Shown: positions 52,073 to 60,787 of the stretch, piece by piece
Numbering within the stretch: position 1 is the stretch's first letter
Layout of the letters: every line of letters begins with the position of its first letter
Source: Streptomyces iranensis
Lineage (GTDB): Bacteria; Actinomycetota; Actinomycetes; Streptomycetales; Streptomycetaceae
Assembly (NCBI RefSeq): GCF_017874715.1
Contig: NZ_JAGGLR010000002.1
Coordinates: 372,001 to 436,000 of the forward strand
DNA: 64,000 nt
Direction of reading: 5' to 3'
The notes under the pieces: generated by a model
Databases searched by the model: none
Seen by the model: the letters and a program-made list of their open reading frames with translations, nothing else
Told to the model about the DNA's origin: nothing
Position numbers and translations under genes: made by a program

Positions 52073-53530
52073 TCACCGTGTCCGTGCGCGCCCTTCCCGG
52101 AATGAGCCGGCGGCCGATACGGCGGCGGCCGGCTCGGGGGTGTGGGCGATGGGTGTGCTCGCTTTGGCGCCTCGCCCGCTGAGCTGGGCGATCGTCATGA
52201 CCAACAGAGGGGTCAGGATGGCGATATAGGCGTTGTCGATACCGAAGGGATCGCCCGCCAGGTACCAGCCGACGACCGCGGGCAGGGACAGACAGAGGGA
52301 GACCAGGGCACCCTGCCGGGAGCCGTACGACGGCCGGTAGAACATCAGGACGACGAAGACGGCCAGGGAGGCCCGGAGTGCCTTGGCGAGGAACGTCACG
52401 CCGAGCACGTCCGACGCGAACAGCGCCGCCGCCACCGGGATCAGCCCGCAGCCGAGGGTGGCGAGCCGGGCGAATCGCACGGCCTTCCTCTCGTCGCCCG
52501 AGGTATTGAAGTACGGCTGGTAGAAGTCCTTCAGCAGCAGCGTGGAAGAGCCGATCGTCAGGGCGGATATGAGGCCGAACACTGACGCGATCAGTCCGGT
52601 GACCGCGACGCCCTGAAGGAACGGGCTGAGGTCGACGACCATGGACGGAAGTGCCTGGAGGCTGTCGATGTCGGGGTGCACCACGGCCGCGCAGACACCG
52701 ATGAATGCCGCGAGGACGCCGTAAGGGATCAGGACGAGACTGGTGTACAGGCCCGCGTTCCTCGCCTTGCCCTCGTCGTCGACCGCGGTCATCGCCTGCA
52801 CCACGTATTGGGTCGCGAACATGGCGCCGCCGCCGGCGACGAGCCAGGCGCCCATCTGGTTCCAGCCGACTCCGTCCCAGTCGAGCATCCGCGACGGCAA
52901 GGAGACCTGGATGCCTTCGTAGCCCCCCGCGGCGAAGTACGCGGACACCGCGACGACGACGATCCCCACCACCTTGACGATGACGTTGATCAGGTTGGTG
53001 TAGATGACGGAGCGCATACCGCCGATCACCACGTAGACGCTCGACAGCACACCAACGATCACGACGGCCCAGCCGGCGTCGATCCCGAGCAGCGTCGAGA
53101 TCATCGCTCCGCCGCTCACATAGGCCGCGGTGGCCACCAGCAGGAGTGACGCGATCATGGTCACCGAAGCCGCACGCCGCACGCCCGCTCCGTATGCCCG
53201 TTCCAGGGCGCCGGAGATGGTCACCTCGTCGAGCTGCTTGAATCGCTTCGCGAACAGTACGGCGAAGACGATGAACCCGATTCCGAGCGCACCGAGGTTC
53301 CAGGCGGCGGAGATACCGTCAGCGTAGGCTCCCTGGGCCGTCCCGATACTGGCCGAGGTGCCCACGACTTCGGAGGCCATGAACAGACCGATCACCGCTG
53401 CGGGGAAGACCCGGCCGCCGCGGACGAATCCTTCCGACGTCGCGCCGGCCTTACGGGCGATGACGCTCACCGCTGCGATGAGCATGATGTAGGCCACCAC
53501 CATCAGGGCGACTATCTGGAAAGACGACAC
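52073..53530 (-). CDS. Solute:sodium symporter (SSS family)
   Basis: 485 aa from GTG at 53530 (AAGGAG upstream), about 13 hydrophobic segments. SSS features: ASEVVGTSASIGTAQGAY near residue 52, VVIGGMRSVIYTNLIN, and ALTIGSSTLLLKDFYQPYF. It is only distantly related to the symporter at 28446-30155 and closer to the proline/pantothenate/carboxylate side of the family, so a carboxylate or betaine is a fair guess for the cargo. It lies in the middle of the ALDH-ACAD-symporter-isomerase-CoA-transferase operon and supplies its substrate. Confidence 0.9.
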   Translation of the reverse strand: MSSFQIVALMVVAYIMLIAAVSVIARKAGATSEGFVRGGRVFPAAVIGLFMASEVVGTSASIGTAQGAYADGISAAWNLGALGIGFIVFAVLFAKRFKQLDEVTISGALERAYGAGVRRAASVTMIASLLLVATAAYVSGGAMISTLLGIDAGWAVVIVGVLSSVYVVIGGMRSVIYTNLINVIVKVVGIVVVAVSAYFAAGGYEGIQVSLPSRMLDWDGVGWNQMGAWLVAGGGAMFATQYVVQAMTAVDDEGKARNAGLYTSLVLIPYGVLAAFIGVCAAVVHPDIDSLQALPSMVVDLSPFLQGVAVTGLIASVFGLISALTIGSSTLLLKDFYQPYFNTSGDERKAVRFARLATLGCGLIPVAAALFASDVLGVTFLAKALRASLAVFVVLMFYRPSYGSRQGALVSLCLSLPAVVGWYLAGDPFGIDNAYIAILTPLLVMTIAQLSGRGAKASTPIAHTPEPAAAVSAAGSFREGRARTR

Positions 53531-53545
53531 TGTTTCTCCTTCGGT

Positions 53546-54673
53546 TCAGCGGGACCCGGCGAGGTGGTCCTTGACATGAGCCCCCCACAGGACGCTGTTG
53601 ACCAGCCCGGTTCCGTCGGCGGTGGCGAGCATTTCCGCGTCGTCGCGGAAGGCGGCGACTCCGGTACCGGTGTCCAATCCGTGTCCGGCGCACATGGACA
53701 GCAGTTCCGTGCACGCCCGCACGGCGGTGGTGCAGGCATGTGCCTTGGCTCCGCTGGCCAGTGCGGCGGCAGAGGGGTGCCCGGTCTGGACGGCGGTGGC
53801 GGCGTGGTAGGCGAGCAGCCGCGCGCCCAGCAGCTCGGCCGCGATACCCCCCACTCGATGGGTGGTCAGGTCCAGGTCGGCGACCCGTGAGCCGCGGGCG
53901 GTGCGGGTCGTCAGATGCCGTGTCGTCCCGGCCAGTGCCTCGTAGGCCAAGGCCACGGCTTGGACGGCGACCAGTACGCGCGCCACCCCGAAGCCCGCCT
54001 TCGCTCCTGCCGCGCCGTCTTCGGCGAGCATCCGCCAGCGCTCCACCTCCACCTCGTGGAACTCGATTGAGCCGAAGGTGAGATGGCGCAAGCCGTGGGT
54101 CCGGAGAGGACGGCGCTCCACACCCGGGGCCGCCAGGTCGACGAGCACCCGTACGGAGCGGCCCTGTTCGTCCGCGGCCAGGACGACGGCGGTGTCCGCC
54201 GTCATCGCATGGGTGACCCAGTCCTTGCGCCCGGTGAGGACGAGTCCCCCTCGGCCCGGACTCACGGTGGTGGCGGGGTTCTTGATGCTGCTGCCACCGC
54301 GCGGCTCGGTAACCGCCACAGCGCCGATGCTGGTCCCTTCGAGCAGGCCGGGCAGCACTCGTCGTTTCGCCTGAGGGCTTCCGGCGGCGGTGATGAACCG
54401 CTGGACGCTGTGGTTGGAGAGGAAGGGCACGGCACTCGCGATTCCCTCGGTCAGCGACGCGAACTGAACGAGGGTGAGGCCGGCTCCATTCGCTTCCTCC
54501 GGGATCGTCGACCCCAGGTATCCCGTCGGCCTCAGCTTGCCGAAGATCTCCAGCAACTGATCGCGCGACCATGGTGTGGTGTCCGGATACGTCCTGCGGA
54601 TCGTGGTGGCGACGGCCCGTCCCGTATCCACCCACTGGCTGTCCCGTCCCGGGACGTCAGGCTCGAGCTCCAT
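53546..54673 (-). CDS. Acyl-CoA dehydrogenase-like protein with altered active site
   Basis: 375 aa. The fold is clear (GYLGSTIPEEANGAGLTLVQ; VAVTEPRGGSSIKNPATTV; VLTGRKDWVTHA). Where normal enzymes read YEGTSE with the catalytic Glu, this one reads ADGTGLVN, so Asp353 or another residue must act as base, or the reaction differs. Such divergent members also act on non-acyl-CoA substrates, for example carrier-protein-bound ones. The GTG/ATG region at 54673 is 26 nt downstream of the ALDH stop. It needs an electron acceptor; the ETF genes at 10238-12023 are a possibility. Confidence 0.85.
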   Translation of the reverse strand: MELEPDVPGRDSQWVDTGRAVATTIRRTYPDTTPWSRDQLLEIFGKLRPTGYLGSTIPEEANGAGLTLVQFASLTEGIASAVPFLSNHSVQRFITAAGSPQAKRRVLPGLLEGTSIGAVAVTEPRGGSSIKNPATTVSPGRGGLVLTGRKDWVTHAMTADTAVVLAADEQGRSVRVLVDLAAPGVERRPLRTHGLRHLTFGSIEFHEVEVERWRMLAEDGAAGAKAGFGVARVLVAVQAVALAYEALAGTTRHLTTRTARGSRVADLDLTTHRVGGIAAELLGARLLAYHAATAVQTGHPSAAALASGAKAHACTTAVRACTELLSMCAGHGLDTGTGVAAFRDDAEMLATADGTGLVNSVLWGAHVKDHLAGSR

Positions 54674-54698
54674 TGCGCGGCTCCGTTCTTCCGGCTTC

Positions 54699-56129
54699 TC
54701 AGAACTGCAGGGACTGCCGGTGGAGGAACTCCTCGATGCCCGCGGAACCCAGTTCGCGCCCGTACCCGGAGTTCTTCACTCCGCCGAACGGTGCGGCGGG
54801 GTTGAAGGCGCCACCGTTGATGTCGACTTGTCCGGTGTGGATACGGCGCGCGACGGTGCGGGCGCGTTCGGCGTCGGCCGACCACACCGCGCCGCCGAGC
54901 CCGAAACGGGAATTGTTGGCGATGGCGACCGCCTCTTCCTCATCGCCGTAGCCGATGATGGCGAGCACGGGGCCGAAGATCTCCTCCTGGGCGAGGAAGG
55001 AGTCGGGGTCCACATCGGTGAAGATCGTGGGCCGCACGTAGTAACCCGACGTCAGCGCGTCGCCGGCCGGCCGCTCGGGTCCCCCGGCGATGAGCTTCGC
55101 GCCATCGGCCAGGCCGGTCTCGATCGCTCGGATCACGCTGTCGCGCTGTCGCGCACTGGCCAGCGGACCGATCCTGGTCCGCTCGTCCGCCGGGTCGCCC
55201 GGGGCATAGCGCGCGGCCGCGGCAGTGGCGATCTCCGCTGCCGAAGAGAGCAGCTCGCGGGGCACCAGCATGCGGGTCAGGGCGTTGCAGCTCTGCCCCG
55301 AGTTCAGGAAGCAGTTGGCGACACCGACCTTGACGGCCGTGGCGAGGTCGGCGTCGTCGAGGATGACGTTGGCCGACTTGCCACCGAGCTCCAGTGTGAC
55401 GCGCTTCAGGGTCAGCGCGGCCTGCTGGGCGACAGCGCGCCCGGTCGCCTCTGAACCGGTGAACGACACGGCGTCGATCCCGGGGTGCTCCACGATGGCC
55501 TGGCCCACCTCGGGTCCGGCTCCGTTGACGACGTTGAGTACCCCGTCGGGAAGACCCGCCTCTTGCATGATCCGCGCCAGGAGCAACGCGCTCAGCGGAG
55601 CGACCTCGCTCGGCTTGAGGACCACCGTGCATCCGGCGGCGATCGCCGGAACGATTTTGCTGACCACCTGGTGGACGGGATAGTTCCAGGGCGTGATGGC
55701 CCCGACGACACCAACCGGCACCGCGTAGACGCGAGAGTTGCCGAGCTCGGTCTCGAATTCCATCGACCGCAGCGCACGAGCGGTCTCCCGGACGTCGTGC
55801 ACCGGCAGTGTTGCGTGCAGTTGGCGGGCCAGTTTGATGGGGGCGCCCAGTTCCTCGGTCACCGTCCGCGCGATCAGCTCCCGCCGTTCCTCCAGGAGAT
55901 CGGCCAGGCCGTCCAGCACCTGGGCGCGCTCCTCGATGGTCCGGGTCGACCACGAGGAGAACGCGCCGCGGGCAGCGACGACGGCCCGGTGGACATGCGC
56001 CGCCCCTCCCGCGGGAACCGAGGCGATCACCTGCTCGGTGGCCGGGTTCTCCACGGGGATCGGCGGTCGTTCATCCGCCTCGTGCTCCCACTCCCCGGCG
56101 ATGAAGTGTGCGGTCCACTGATGATCCAT
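54699..56129 (-). CDS. Aldehyde dehydrogenase
   Basis: 476 aa, first gene of the TetR-linked operon. Catalytic Glu in LELGGKSANVILDD and Cys in LNSGQSCNALTRML; the cofactor motif GAITPWNYPVHQV is near residue 140. It differs from the two GECC-type ALDH copies in the centre of the window and is nearer the general aldehyde/betaine-aldehyde group. It makes a carboxylic acid that the CoA-transferase at the end of the operon could activate. Two palindromic operators lie 58-112 bp upstream. Confidence 0.9.
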   Translation of the reverse strand: MDHQWTAHFIAGEWEHEADERPPIPVENPATEQVIASVPAGGAAHVHRAVVAARGAFSSWSTRTIEERAQVLDGLADLLEERRELIARTVTEELGAPIKLARQLHATLPVHDVRETARALRSMEFETELGNSRVYAVPVGVVGAITPWNYPVHQVVSKIVPAIAAGCTVVLKPSEVAPLSALLLARIMQEAGLPDGVLNVVNGAGPEVGQAIVEHPGIDAVSFTGSEATGRAVAQQAALTLKRVTLELGGKSANVILDDADLATAVKVGVANCFLNSGQSCNALTRMLVPRELLSSAAEIATAAAARYAPGDPADERTRIGPLASARQRDSVIRAIETGLADGAKLIAGGPERPAGDALTSGYYVRPTIFTDVDPDSFLAQEEIFGPVLAIIGYGDEEEAVAIANNSRFGLGGAVWSADAERARTVARRIHTGQVDINGGAFNPAAPFGGVKNSGYGRELGSAGIEEFLHRQSLQF

Positions 56130-56186
56130 GCATCCCTCCGGTTGCCACCTGGCGTGTCGCTTTGAACGCCCGCCGCACAGTAGGGG

Positions 56187-56202
56187 CTAAACGAGCGTTT
56201 AG
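56187..56202. promoter_or_regulatory. TetR operator 1
   Basis: Perfect inverted repeat CTAAACG-AG-CGTTTAG, 58 bp upstream of the ALDH start, in a 274-bp gap. The pattern is that of TetR-family regulators of acyl-CoA genes. Confidence 0.78.
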
Positions 56203-56225
56203 GCAATAGGGTCTCGCCAAAAGCC

Positions 56226-56241
56226 CTAAACGATCGTTCAG
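56226..56241. promoter_or_regulatory. TetR operator 2
   Basis: CTAAACGATCGTTCAG, the same palindrome with one mismatch, centred 39 bp from operator 1. The two together suggest cooperative binding at the operon promoter. Confidence 0.75.
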
Positions 56242-56403
56242 GAGATCGGTGCGCAACCGCTTCGGGAGTGGTGCGTCTGCTACTGTCGGTCGGCACGCCC
56301 AAGCGCCCCGTCCGCTGGACCGGGAAAGTCACCGGTCGCAGGGGTACGGGTCGGCTATCGCACGGAAAGGAAGACGCCCCTCGGCGTCAGCGGGGAAAGT
56401 CCT

Positions 56404-57024
56404 TCAGGAAGAGACCGAATCAGCCTGGCCGCCCACCAGCGACAAAGCCAGGAATCCATAACGGTTGGCGATCTCTTCCGGCGAAAGTTCCCCGGCGCTC
56501 TTGTACCAGGTGGCAACGGCAGTACACATCGTGACCACGGCTCGGCTGGCCTCCCTGGGCCACGGGGTCAGAAACGCACCGGCCGCGACGCCTTGGACCA
56601 CCACGGAGTCGAACATGCGCTGCAGCTTGTCACGCTGGGCGATGTTGAGGCGCCGGTTGTCCGGTTCGAGGCTGCGAATCTCGCTGTTCACGAGGAAGCT
56701 CGACATCACATCCGACGCGTTCCACAGCACATGGGAGCGCGCGGCCGCGAACAGCTGCGCGGAAGGATCGTCCCCGGCCGCCTCGACGGCCGCCCGGGTG
56801 ACCTCGATCGACTGCTCCATGAAGCGGCCGATGATGTCCATCAGCAGCTCTTGTTTGGAAGCGTAGTAGTGATACATGGCCGCAGGCGTAGTGCCGGACG
56901 CCTTGGCGATATCACGCACCGAGGTGCCATCGTATCCGTGACGGTAAAAACAGGTCAGAGCCGCTTGAAATATAACTTCCTGACCAACGCTATAGCGCGG
57001 TGCGGAACTCCGGCCTTGGGGCAC
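56404..57024 (-). CDS. TetR-family transcriptional regulator
   Basis: 206 aa from GTG at 57024, with GAGGAG eight bases upstream. Helix-turn-helix GTSVRDIAKASGTTPAAMYH followed by HYYASKQELLMDIIGRFMEQ, then a TetR_C-type ligand domain resembling FadR/PsrA-like repressors that sense acyl-CoA. It is transcribed in the same direction as the ALDH operon and lies 274 bp upstream of it. The CTAAACG palindromes in that gap are its likely sites. No copy of the palindrome is seen before its own start. Confidence 0.88.
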   Translation of the reverse strand: MPQGRSSAPRYSVGQEVIFQAALTCFYRHGYDGTSVRDIAKASGTTPAAMYHYYASKQELLMDIIGRFMEQSIEVTRAAVEAAGDDPSAQLFAAARSHVLWNASDVMSSFLVNSEIRSLEPDNRRLNIAQRDKLQRMFDSVVVQGVAAGAFLTPWPREASRAVVTMCTAVATWYKSAGELSPEEIANRYGFLALSLVGGQADSVSS

Positions 57025-57062
57025 TAATTTTGCTCCTCACATATCCCGAATGCGACGGCACT

Positions 57063-57722
57063 CTACCGTGCCGGAGTCTCGTTCCCTCCGGACAGCAGGG
57101 TGTCCAGCATGTACTGGCGCGAGCGTTCGATGCCCTCGAGGGCGACCTGCCTGACCTCGTCCTCCGAGCCCCTCCTGATCGTCTCGACCAACCGTCCGTG
57201 GTTGACGCTCGCGTAAGGGGGCCGGCCGAGTTCCCCCCGGAGGTTGAGGAAGCGCTCGATCTCTTCGTGCAGCGTGTTGATCATTGGAATCATCAGTGAC
57301 ACGCGCGCGACCTCGGCGATCGCCACGTGCAGCAGCCGGTTCGCCTCGTTCAGGTCGGGACGTGAGGCGTTCGCCGCCATGGTCGCCGCACTGAGCGCGT
57401 CCAGGCGGTCCAGATCTTCGGCGCCGGCTCGCTGTGCGGCGAGCACGGCCGCTTCCGGTTCGAGGAGCCGTCGCAGGCGATAGGTGTCCTGGAGGTCGCC
57501 GAGGTCCGTCGGCTTGACGAAGGTGCCGCGCCGCGGGACGACGATGACAAGGCCCTCCCTGCGCAGCGCGTTGATGGCTTCGCGCACCGGGGTCTTGCTC
57601 ATCCCGTAGCGCTCGGCGAGCCACGCTTCGATGATGACGTCGCCGGGGCGGAGGCGGCATCGGATGATGTCGCGCTTGAGGGACTCGTACGCCTGCTGCG
57701 CCATCGACGATCCCGAACTCAC
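57063..57722 (-). CDS. GntR-family regulator (FadR subfamily, FCD domain)
   Basis: 219 aa from GTG at 57722 (GAGGAG upstream). An ATG at 57704 is possible. Winged helix (IIEAWLAERYGMSKTPVREA; RREGLVIVVPRRGTFVKP) and an all-helical FCD effector domain with possible metal ligands in HVAIAEVA and SVNHGRLVETI. FCD regulators answer to carboxylic and amino acids. It is divergent from the AbgT-opine dehydrogenase pair, with a perfect 24-bp palindrome between them. The TetR gene follows 38 nt downstream and may be cotranscribed. Confidence 0.9.
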   Translation of the reverse strand: MSSGSSMAQQAYESLKRDIIRCRLRPGDVIIEAWLAERYGMSKTPVREAINALRREGLVIVVPRRGTFVKPTDLGDLQDTYRLRRLLEPEAAVLAAQRAGAEDLDRLDALSAATMAANASRPDLNEANRLLHVAIAEVARVSLMIPMINTLHEEIERFLNLRGELGRPPYASVNHGRLVETIRRGSEDEVRQVALEGIERSRQYMLDTLLSGGNETPAR

Positions 57723-57792
57723 AGCACGGCTCCTCTTCCAAGCGCCCGTGTGACGGCCCTCGTCATCCGGCGGCCACCTGCGCGAAGACCTG

Positions 57793-57820
57793 TTGACATC
57801 CGCCTTTCGCAGCGTATCAT
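57793..57820 (+). promoter_or_regulatory. Sigma-70-type promoter of the AbgT operon
   Basis: TTGACA (57793-57798) and TATCAT (57815-57820) are separated by 16 nt. The -10 box touches the palindrome that follows, so bound GntR would block initiation. Confidence 0.65.
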
Positions 57821-57842
57821 CCCTGTGAAATATCACAGGGAT
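57819..57842. promoter_or_regulatory. Perfect palindromic GntR operator
   Basis: Arms ATCCCTGTGA and TCACAGGGAT are exact reverse complements around a 4-nt centre (AATA), 24 bp in all. It is the most regular palindrome in the window. It lies between gntR and the AbgT gene and overlaps the -10 box. Confidence 0.85.
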
Positions 57843-57949
57843 TGCACGACGGCCGTCCCCGGACGAGTCCCGACTCGTGCCGAACGGAAGCGGAACCCTC
57901 CCCGCGAGCACCCAGAGCCGCGTTCACCGCCGACCCGATAAGGCCCCAG

Positions 57950-59557
57950 ATGACGCAACTTCGAAGCAGCAGTCCGCCCGTGGATGGCTCCATGAACCGG
58001 TTGTTCCGGGCTCTCAGCGCCTTGGAACGCGCGGGAAACAGGCTTCCCCATCCGTTCTGGCTCTTCTGGATCTTCGTGGCACTGCTCGGTGTGCTCAGCG
58101 CCGTGCTGGCCGGGGTGGGCGTGTCCGTCACCCTGCCGTCGACGGGTGACTCCGTCTCGGTCAAGAGCCTGCTCTCGCTTCAGGGAGCCAAGTTCGCCGC
58201 GGAGTCCGCGCTGGACAACTTCGCCGGGTTCGCGCCACTGTCGGTCGTCGTAGTGGTTCTTCTCGGCGTCAGCGTCACCGAGAAGAGCGGCCTTCTCACC
58301 GCACTTCTCCGCGTCACGATCGGCCGTCTGCCCGTTCGGTGGCTGACCTTCTCCATCGCGTTCGGCTCGATGATCGCGCACGTCATGAGCGACTCGGCCT
58401 ACATCGTGATGATCCCGCTGGGAGCGCTGGCCTTCCGCACCGTGGGCCGCAGTCCGGTGCTCGGTCTGATGGTCGCCTACGCGTCGACCGCCATCGGCTT
58501 CAACGCCAGCCCGCTGGTGACACCGGCCGACGCGGTCAGATCGTCCCTGGCGGCCGAGGCCGCGCACACCGTTGATCCGGGCTACGTCATCACTCCGGTG
58601 GCCACCTACTTCTTCACCGCGGTCTCATCGGTGTTCCTCGCCGCCGTCATCGCCCTCACGGTCGACCGCGTCCTGGCCCAGCGGCCGGAGTTCGTGCCCA
58701 CACCCGAGGACGACGCGGCCGCCGACAGGCTCTTCAACACCACCGCCCACGGCGAGGCACCCCAGCACGGCGGGCCGGCCGGCGAGGCCCCCTCCTCACT
58801 CACGCTGAGCGATGTCGAGAAGCGCGCCATGCGGCTGTCCGGCGCGGTGCTCCTGCTCTACGTCCTGGCGGTGTCCGCACTCCTGCTGCCGGGATCCCCG
58901 TTCCGCGGCGAGGGCGGCAGCATCGTCCAGTCCGTGGTCGTGGTGAACATCGCCGTGTTCATCTCGCTGCTGTTCGCGATCCTCGGCATCGTCTACGGCA
59001 GGCAGGTGGGCACGATCCCCTCACTGTCGTCCGTCCCCTCCGCCATGGCCGACGGGGTGAAGTCCTTCGTCCCCGTGATCGTGCTGTTCTTCGTGGTCTC
59101 GCAGTTCCTCGCCTACTTCACCTGGACCGGAATCAGCAATGTGATCACCGTCGAGGGCGCCCGGCTCCTGAAGTCCCTGGACGCGCCCCACCTCATCATC
59201 CTGCTCGTGATCATCGTGGCCATCAGCGGACTGAACATCATCATCAGCAGCGGTTCGGCGATGTGGTCCATCCTCGCCCCCGTCGTGGTCCCCCTGGCGA
59301 TGTACATCGGGCTCTCGCCCCAGGCGGCGATGGTCTCGTTCATGATCGGGGACTCGGTCACCAACACCACGCCCATGAACGCCTACTTCGTCCTGGCCCT
59401 GGGATTCCTCCAGCAGTTCCGGAAGGGCGCGGGCATCGGAACCATGCTGTCCTTCACGGTTCCCGTGGCTCTCGCCGTACTCGTCTCGTGGTCGTCCTTC
59501 TTCGCCCTCTGGTACGCGCTGGGAATTCCGCTCGGCCCGGGGGTGCCCGTCAGATGA
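57950..59557 (+). CDS. AbgT-family transporter
   Basis: 535 aa from the ATG at 57950, with AAGG upstream. An ATG at 57989 is also usable. AbgT family: PHPFWLFWIFVALLGVLSAV at the front, SDSAYIVMIPLGALAF, the YASTAIGFNASPLVTPADA hairpin, and the re-entrant SGLNIIISSGSAMWSILAPV and GDSVTNTTPMNAYFVL loops. Relatives move p-aminobenzoyl-glutamate or sulphonamides, i.e. N-substituted amino acids. Here it is followed after 83 nt by an opine-dehydrogenase-family gene, so an N-substituted amino acid is a good candidate cargo. Direction (import or export) cannot be told from sequence. Confidence 0.9.
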   Translation: MTQLRSSSPPVDGSMNRLFRALSALERAGNRLPHPFWLFWIFVALLGVLSAVLAGVGVSVTLPSTGDSVSVKSLLSLQGAKFAAESALDNFAGFAPLSVVVVVLLGVSVTEKSGLLTALLRVTIGRLPVRWLTFSIAFGSMIAHVMSDSAYIVMIPLGALAFRTVGRSPVLGLMVAYASTAIGFNASPLVTPADAVRSSLAAEAAHTVDPGYVITPVATYFFTAVSSVFLAAVIALTVDRVLAQRPEFVPTPEDDAAADRLFNTTAHGEAPQHGGPAGEAPSSLTLSDVEKRAMRLSGAVLLLYVLAVSALLLPGSPFRGEGGSIVQSVVVVNIAVFISLLFAILGIVYGRQVGTIPSLSSVPSAMADGVKSFVPVIVLFFVVSQFLAYFTWTGISNVITVEGARLLKSLDAPHLIILLVIIVAISGLNIIISSGSAMWSILAPVVVPLAMYIGLSPQAAMVSFMIGDSVTNTTPMNAYFVLALGFLQQFRKGAGIGTMLSFTVPVALAVLVSWSSFFALWYALGIPLGPGVPVR

Positions 59558-59640
59558 CGCCACCACCACGTCAGCACTCGCTCGGCTCGGCACCGCCGAG
59601 CTCACTCCCCCACCACTCCGACACGGAAGAGTCACTCACC

Positions 59641-60720
59641 ATGGGCAGCATCGCCATCATCGGCGCGGGCAACGTCGGCCAGGCCATCGCCGGCCACATG
59701 TCCTTCAAGGGACACGACGTACGGATCTTCGACCGGTGGGGCCACGATCTTGAACCGATCAAGGCCAACGACGGCATCGACATGACCGGGGACGTGGAGG
59801 GCCACGGCACGCCCTCGGTGCTGACGACCGACCTCGGGCAAGCGGTCGGCGGCGCCGAGGTGGTCATCGTCGCCGCGCCCGCCTTTGCGCACGCCTACCT
59901 GGCCCGGGAACTCGCGTCCGTCCTCGAGCCGGACCAGCTCGTCCTGTTCCAGCCGGGCGTGCTCGGCAGCGGCGTCGAGCTCGCGCGCATGTTCGCGCTC
60001 GCCGGCCGGCGGCCCTGCCTCATCGCGGAGACGCCGACCAGCCTGTACACCTGCCGGCTGCGCCGCCCCGCGCACGTCTACATCGGGGCGATCAAGCACG
60101 CCGTCCCACTGGCCGCCGTACCCAACGCGGACACGCCCCGGGCTCTCGGCATCCTGCGGACGTACTTCGGCGACCGGTACGTACCGGGCGAGGACACGCT
60201 GACCGTCGGGCTCAACAACTGCAACCCCATCTACCACGTTCCACCGGCGGTGCTGAACTTCAAGACCGTCGAAGACGCCGACTGCCACCCGCTGCACAGC
60301 CTGGTGACACCGCGCATCGCCGAGGTCATCGACGCCCTCGACCGCGAACGCCTCGCCCTGGCGGACGCCCTCGGAGTGAAGGCGGCCAGCTTCTGGGACT
60401 TCCTCGACACCGCCTACGAGGTGACCGAGGGCAGCTTCGTCGAGCGCATCGTGCAGGGCTACGGCCGTCAGGGATTCCCCGAACCCGACTCGGTCAGGCA
60501 CCGGTACTTCACCGAGGACATCCCCTTCGGACTGGTCACCTGGAGTTCGCTGGCCGCGCAGATCGGACTCCCCCTGCCCCTGACCGACTCGTTCGTCGCC
60601 CTGGGCACAGCCCTGTGCGGACAGGACTTCGTGGCCGGCGGCCGCACGGCGCGGACGCTGGGCCTGCTCGGCTCCGACGTCGACGGCATCCGCGCCGCGT
60701 TCATCGACGGCGCGGTGTAG
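59641..60720 (+). CDS. NAD/NADP-dependent opine dehydrogenase family protein
   Basis: 359 aa, the usual length. Rossmann motif IAIIGAGNVGQAIAGHM at the N-terminus. C-terminal octopine/nopaline dehydrogenase domain with NNCNPIYHVPPAVLN, where Asn and His are the expected catalytic and substrate-binding residues, and VTPRIAEVIDALD. Such enzymes join or split an amino acid and a keto acid through a secondary amine (opines, metallophores). With an AbgT transporter, a catabolic oxidation or export of an opine-like compound is plausible. No metallophore synthase (nicotianamine-synthase-like) gene is present nearby. A 20-bp-stem terminator follows. Confidence 0.88.
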   Translation: MGSIAIIGAGNVGQAIAGHMSFKGHDVRIFDRWGHDLEPIKANDGIDMTGDVEGHGTPSVLTTDLGQAVGGAEVVIVAAPAFAHAYLARELASVLEPDQLVLFQPGVLGSGVELARMFALAGRRPCLIAETPTSLYTCRLRRPAHVYIGAIKHAVPLAAVPNADTPRALGILRTYFGDRYVPGEDTLTVGLNNCNPIYHVPPAVLNFKTVEDADCHPLHSLVTPRIAEVIDALDRERLALADALGVKAASFWDFLDTAYEVTEGSFVERIVQGYGRQGFPEPDSVRHRYFTEDIPFGLVTWSSLAAQIGLPLPLTDSFVALGTALCGQDFVAGGRTARTLGLLGSDVDGIRAAFIDGAV

Positions 60721-60722
60721 AG

Positions 60723-60769
60723 CCGTCCGCTGCCCCGGAAGGCATCGCGCCTTCCGGGGCAGCGGACGG
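60723..60769. terminator. Bidirectional hairpin terminator
   Basis: A perfect 20-bp stem (60723-60742 with 60750-60769) and a 7-nt loop, starting 3 nt after the opine dehydrogenase stop and facing the convergent glucanase gene (ends 60788). It is the longest perfect stem in the window. Confidence 0.92.
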
Positions 60770-60787
60770 ACGTCCCGGGCGCCGCGC

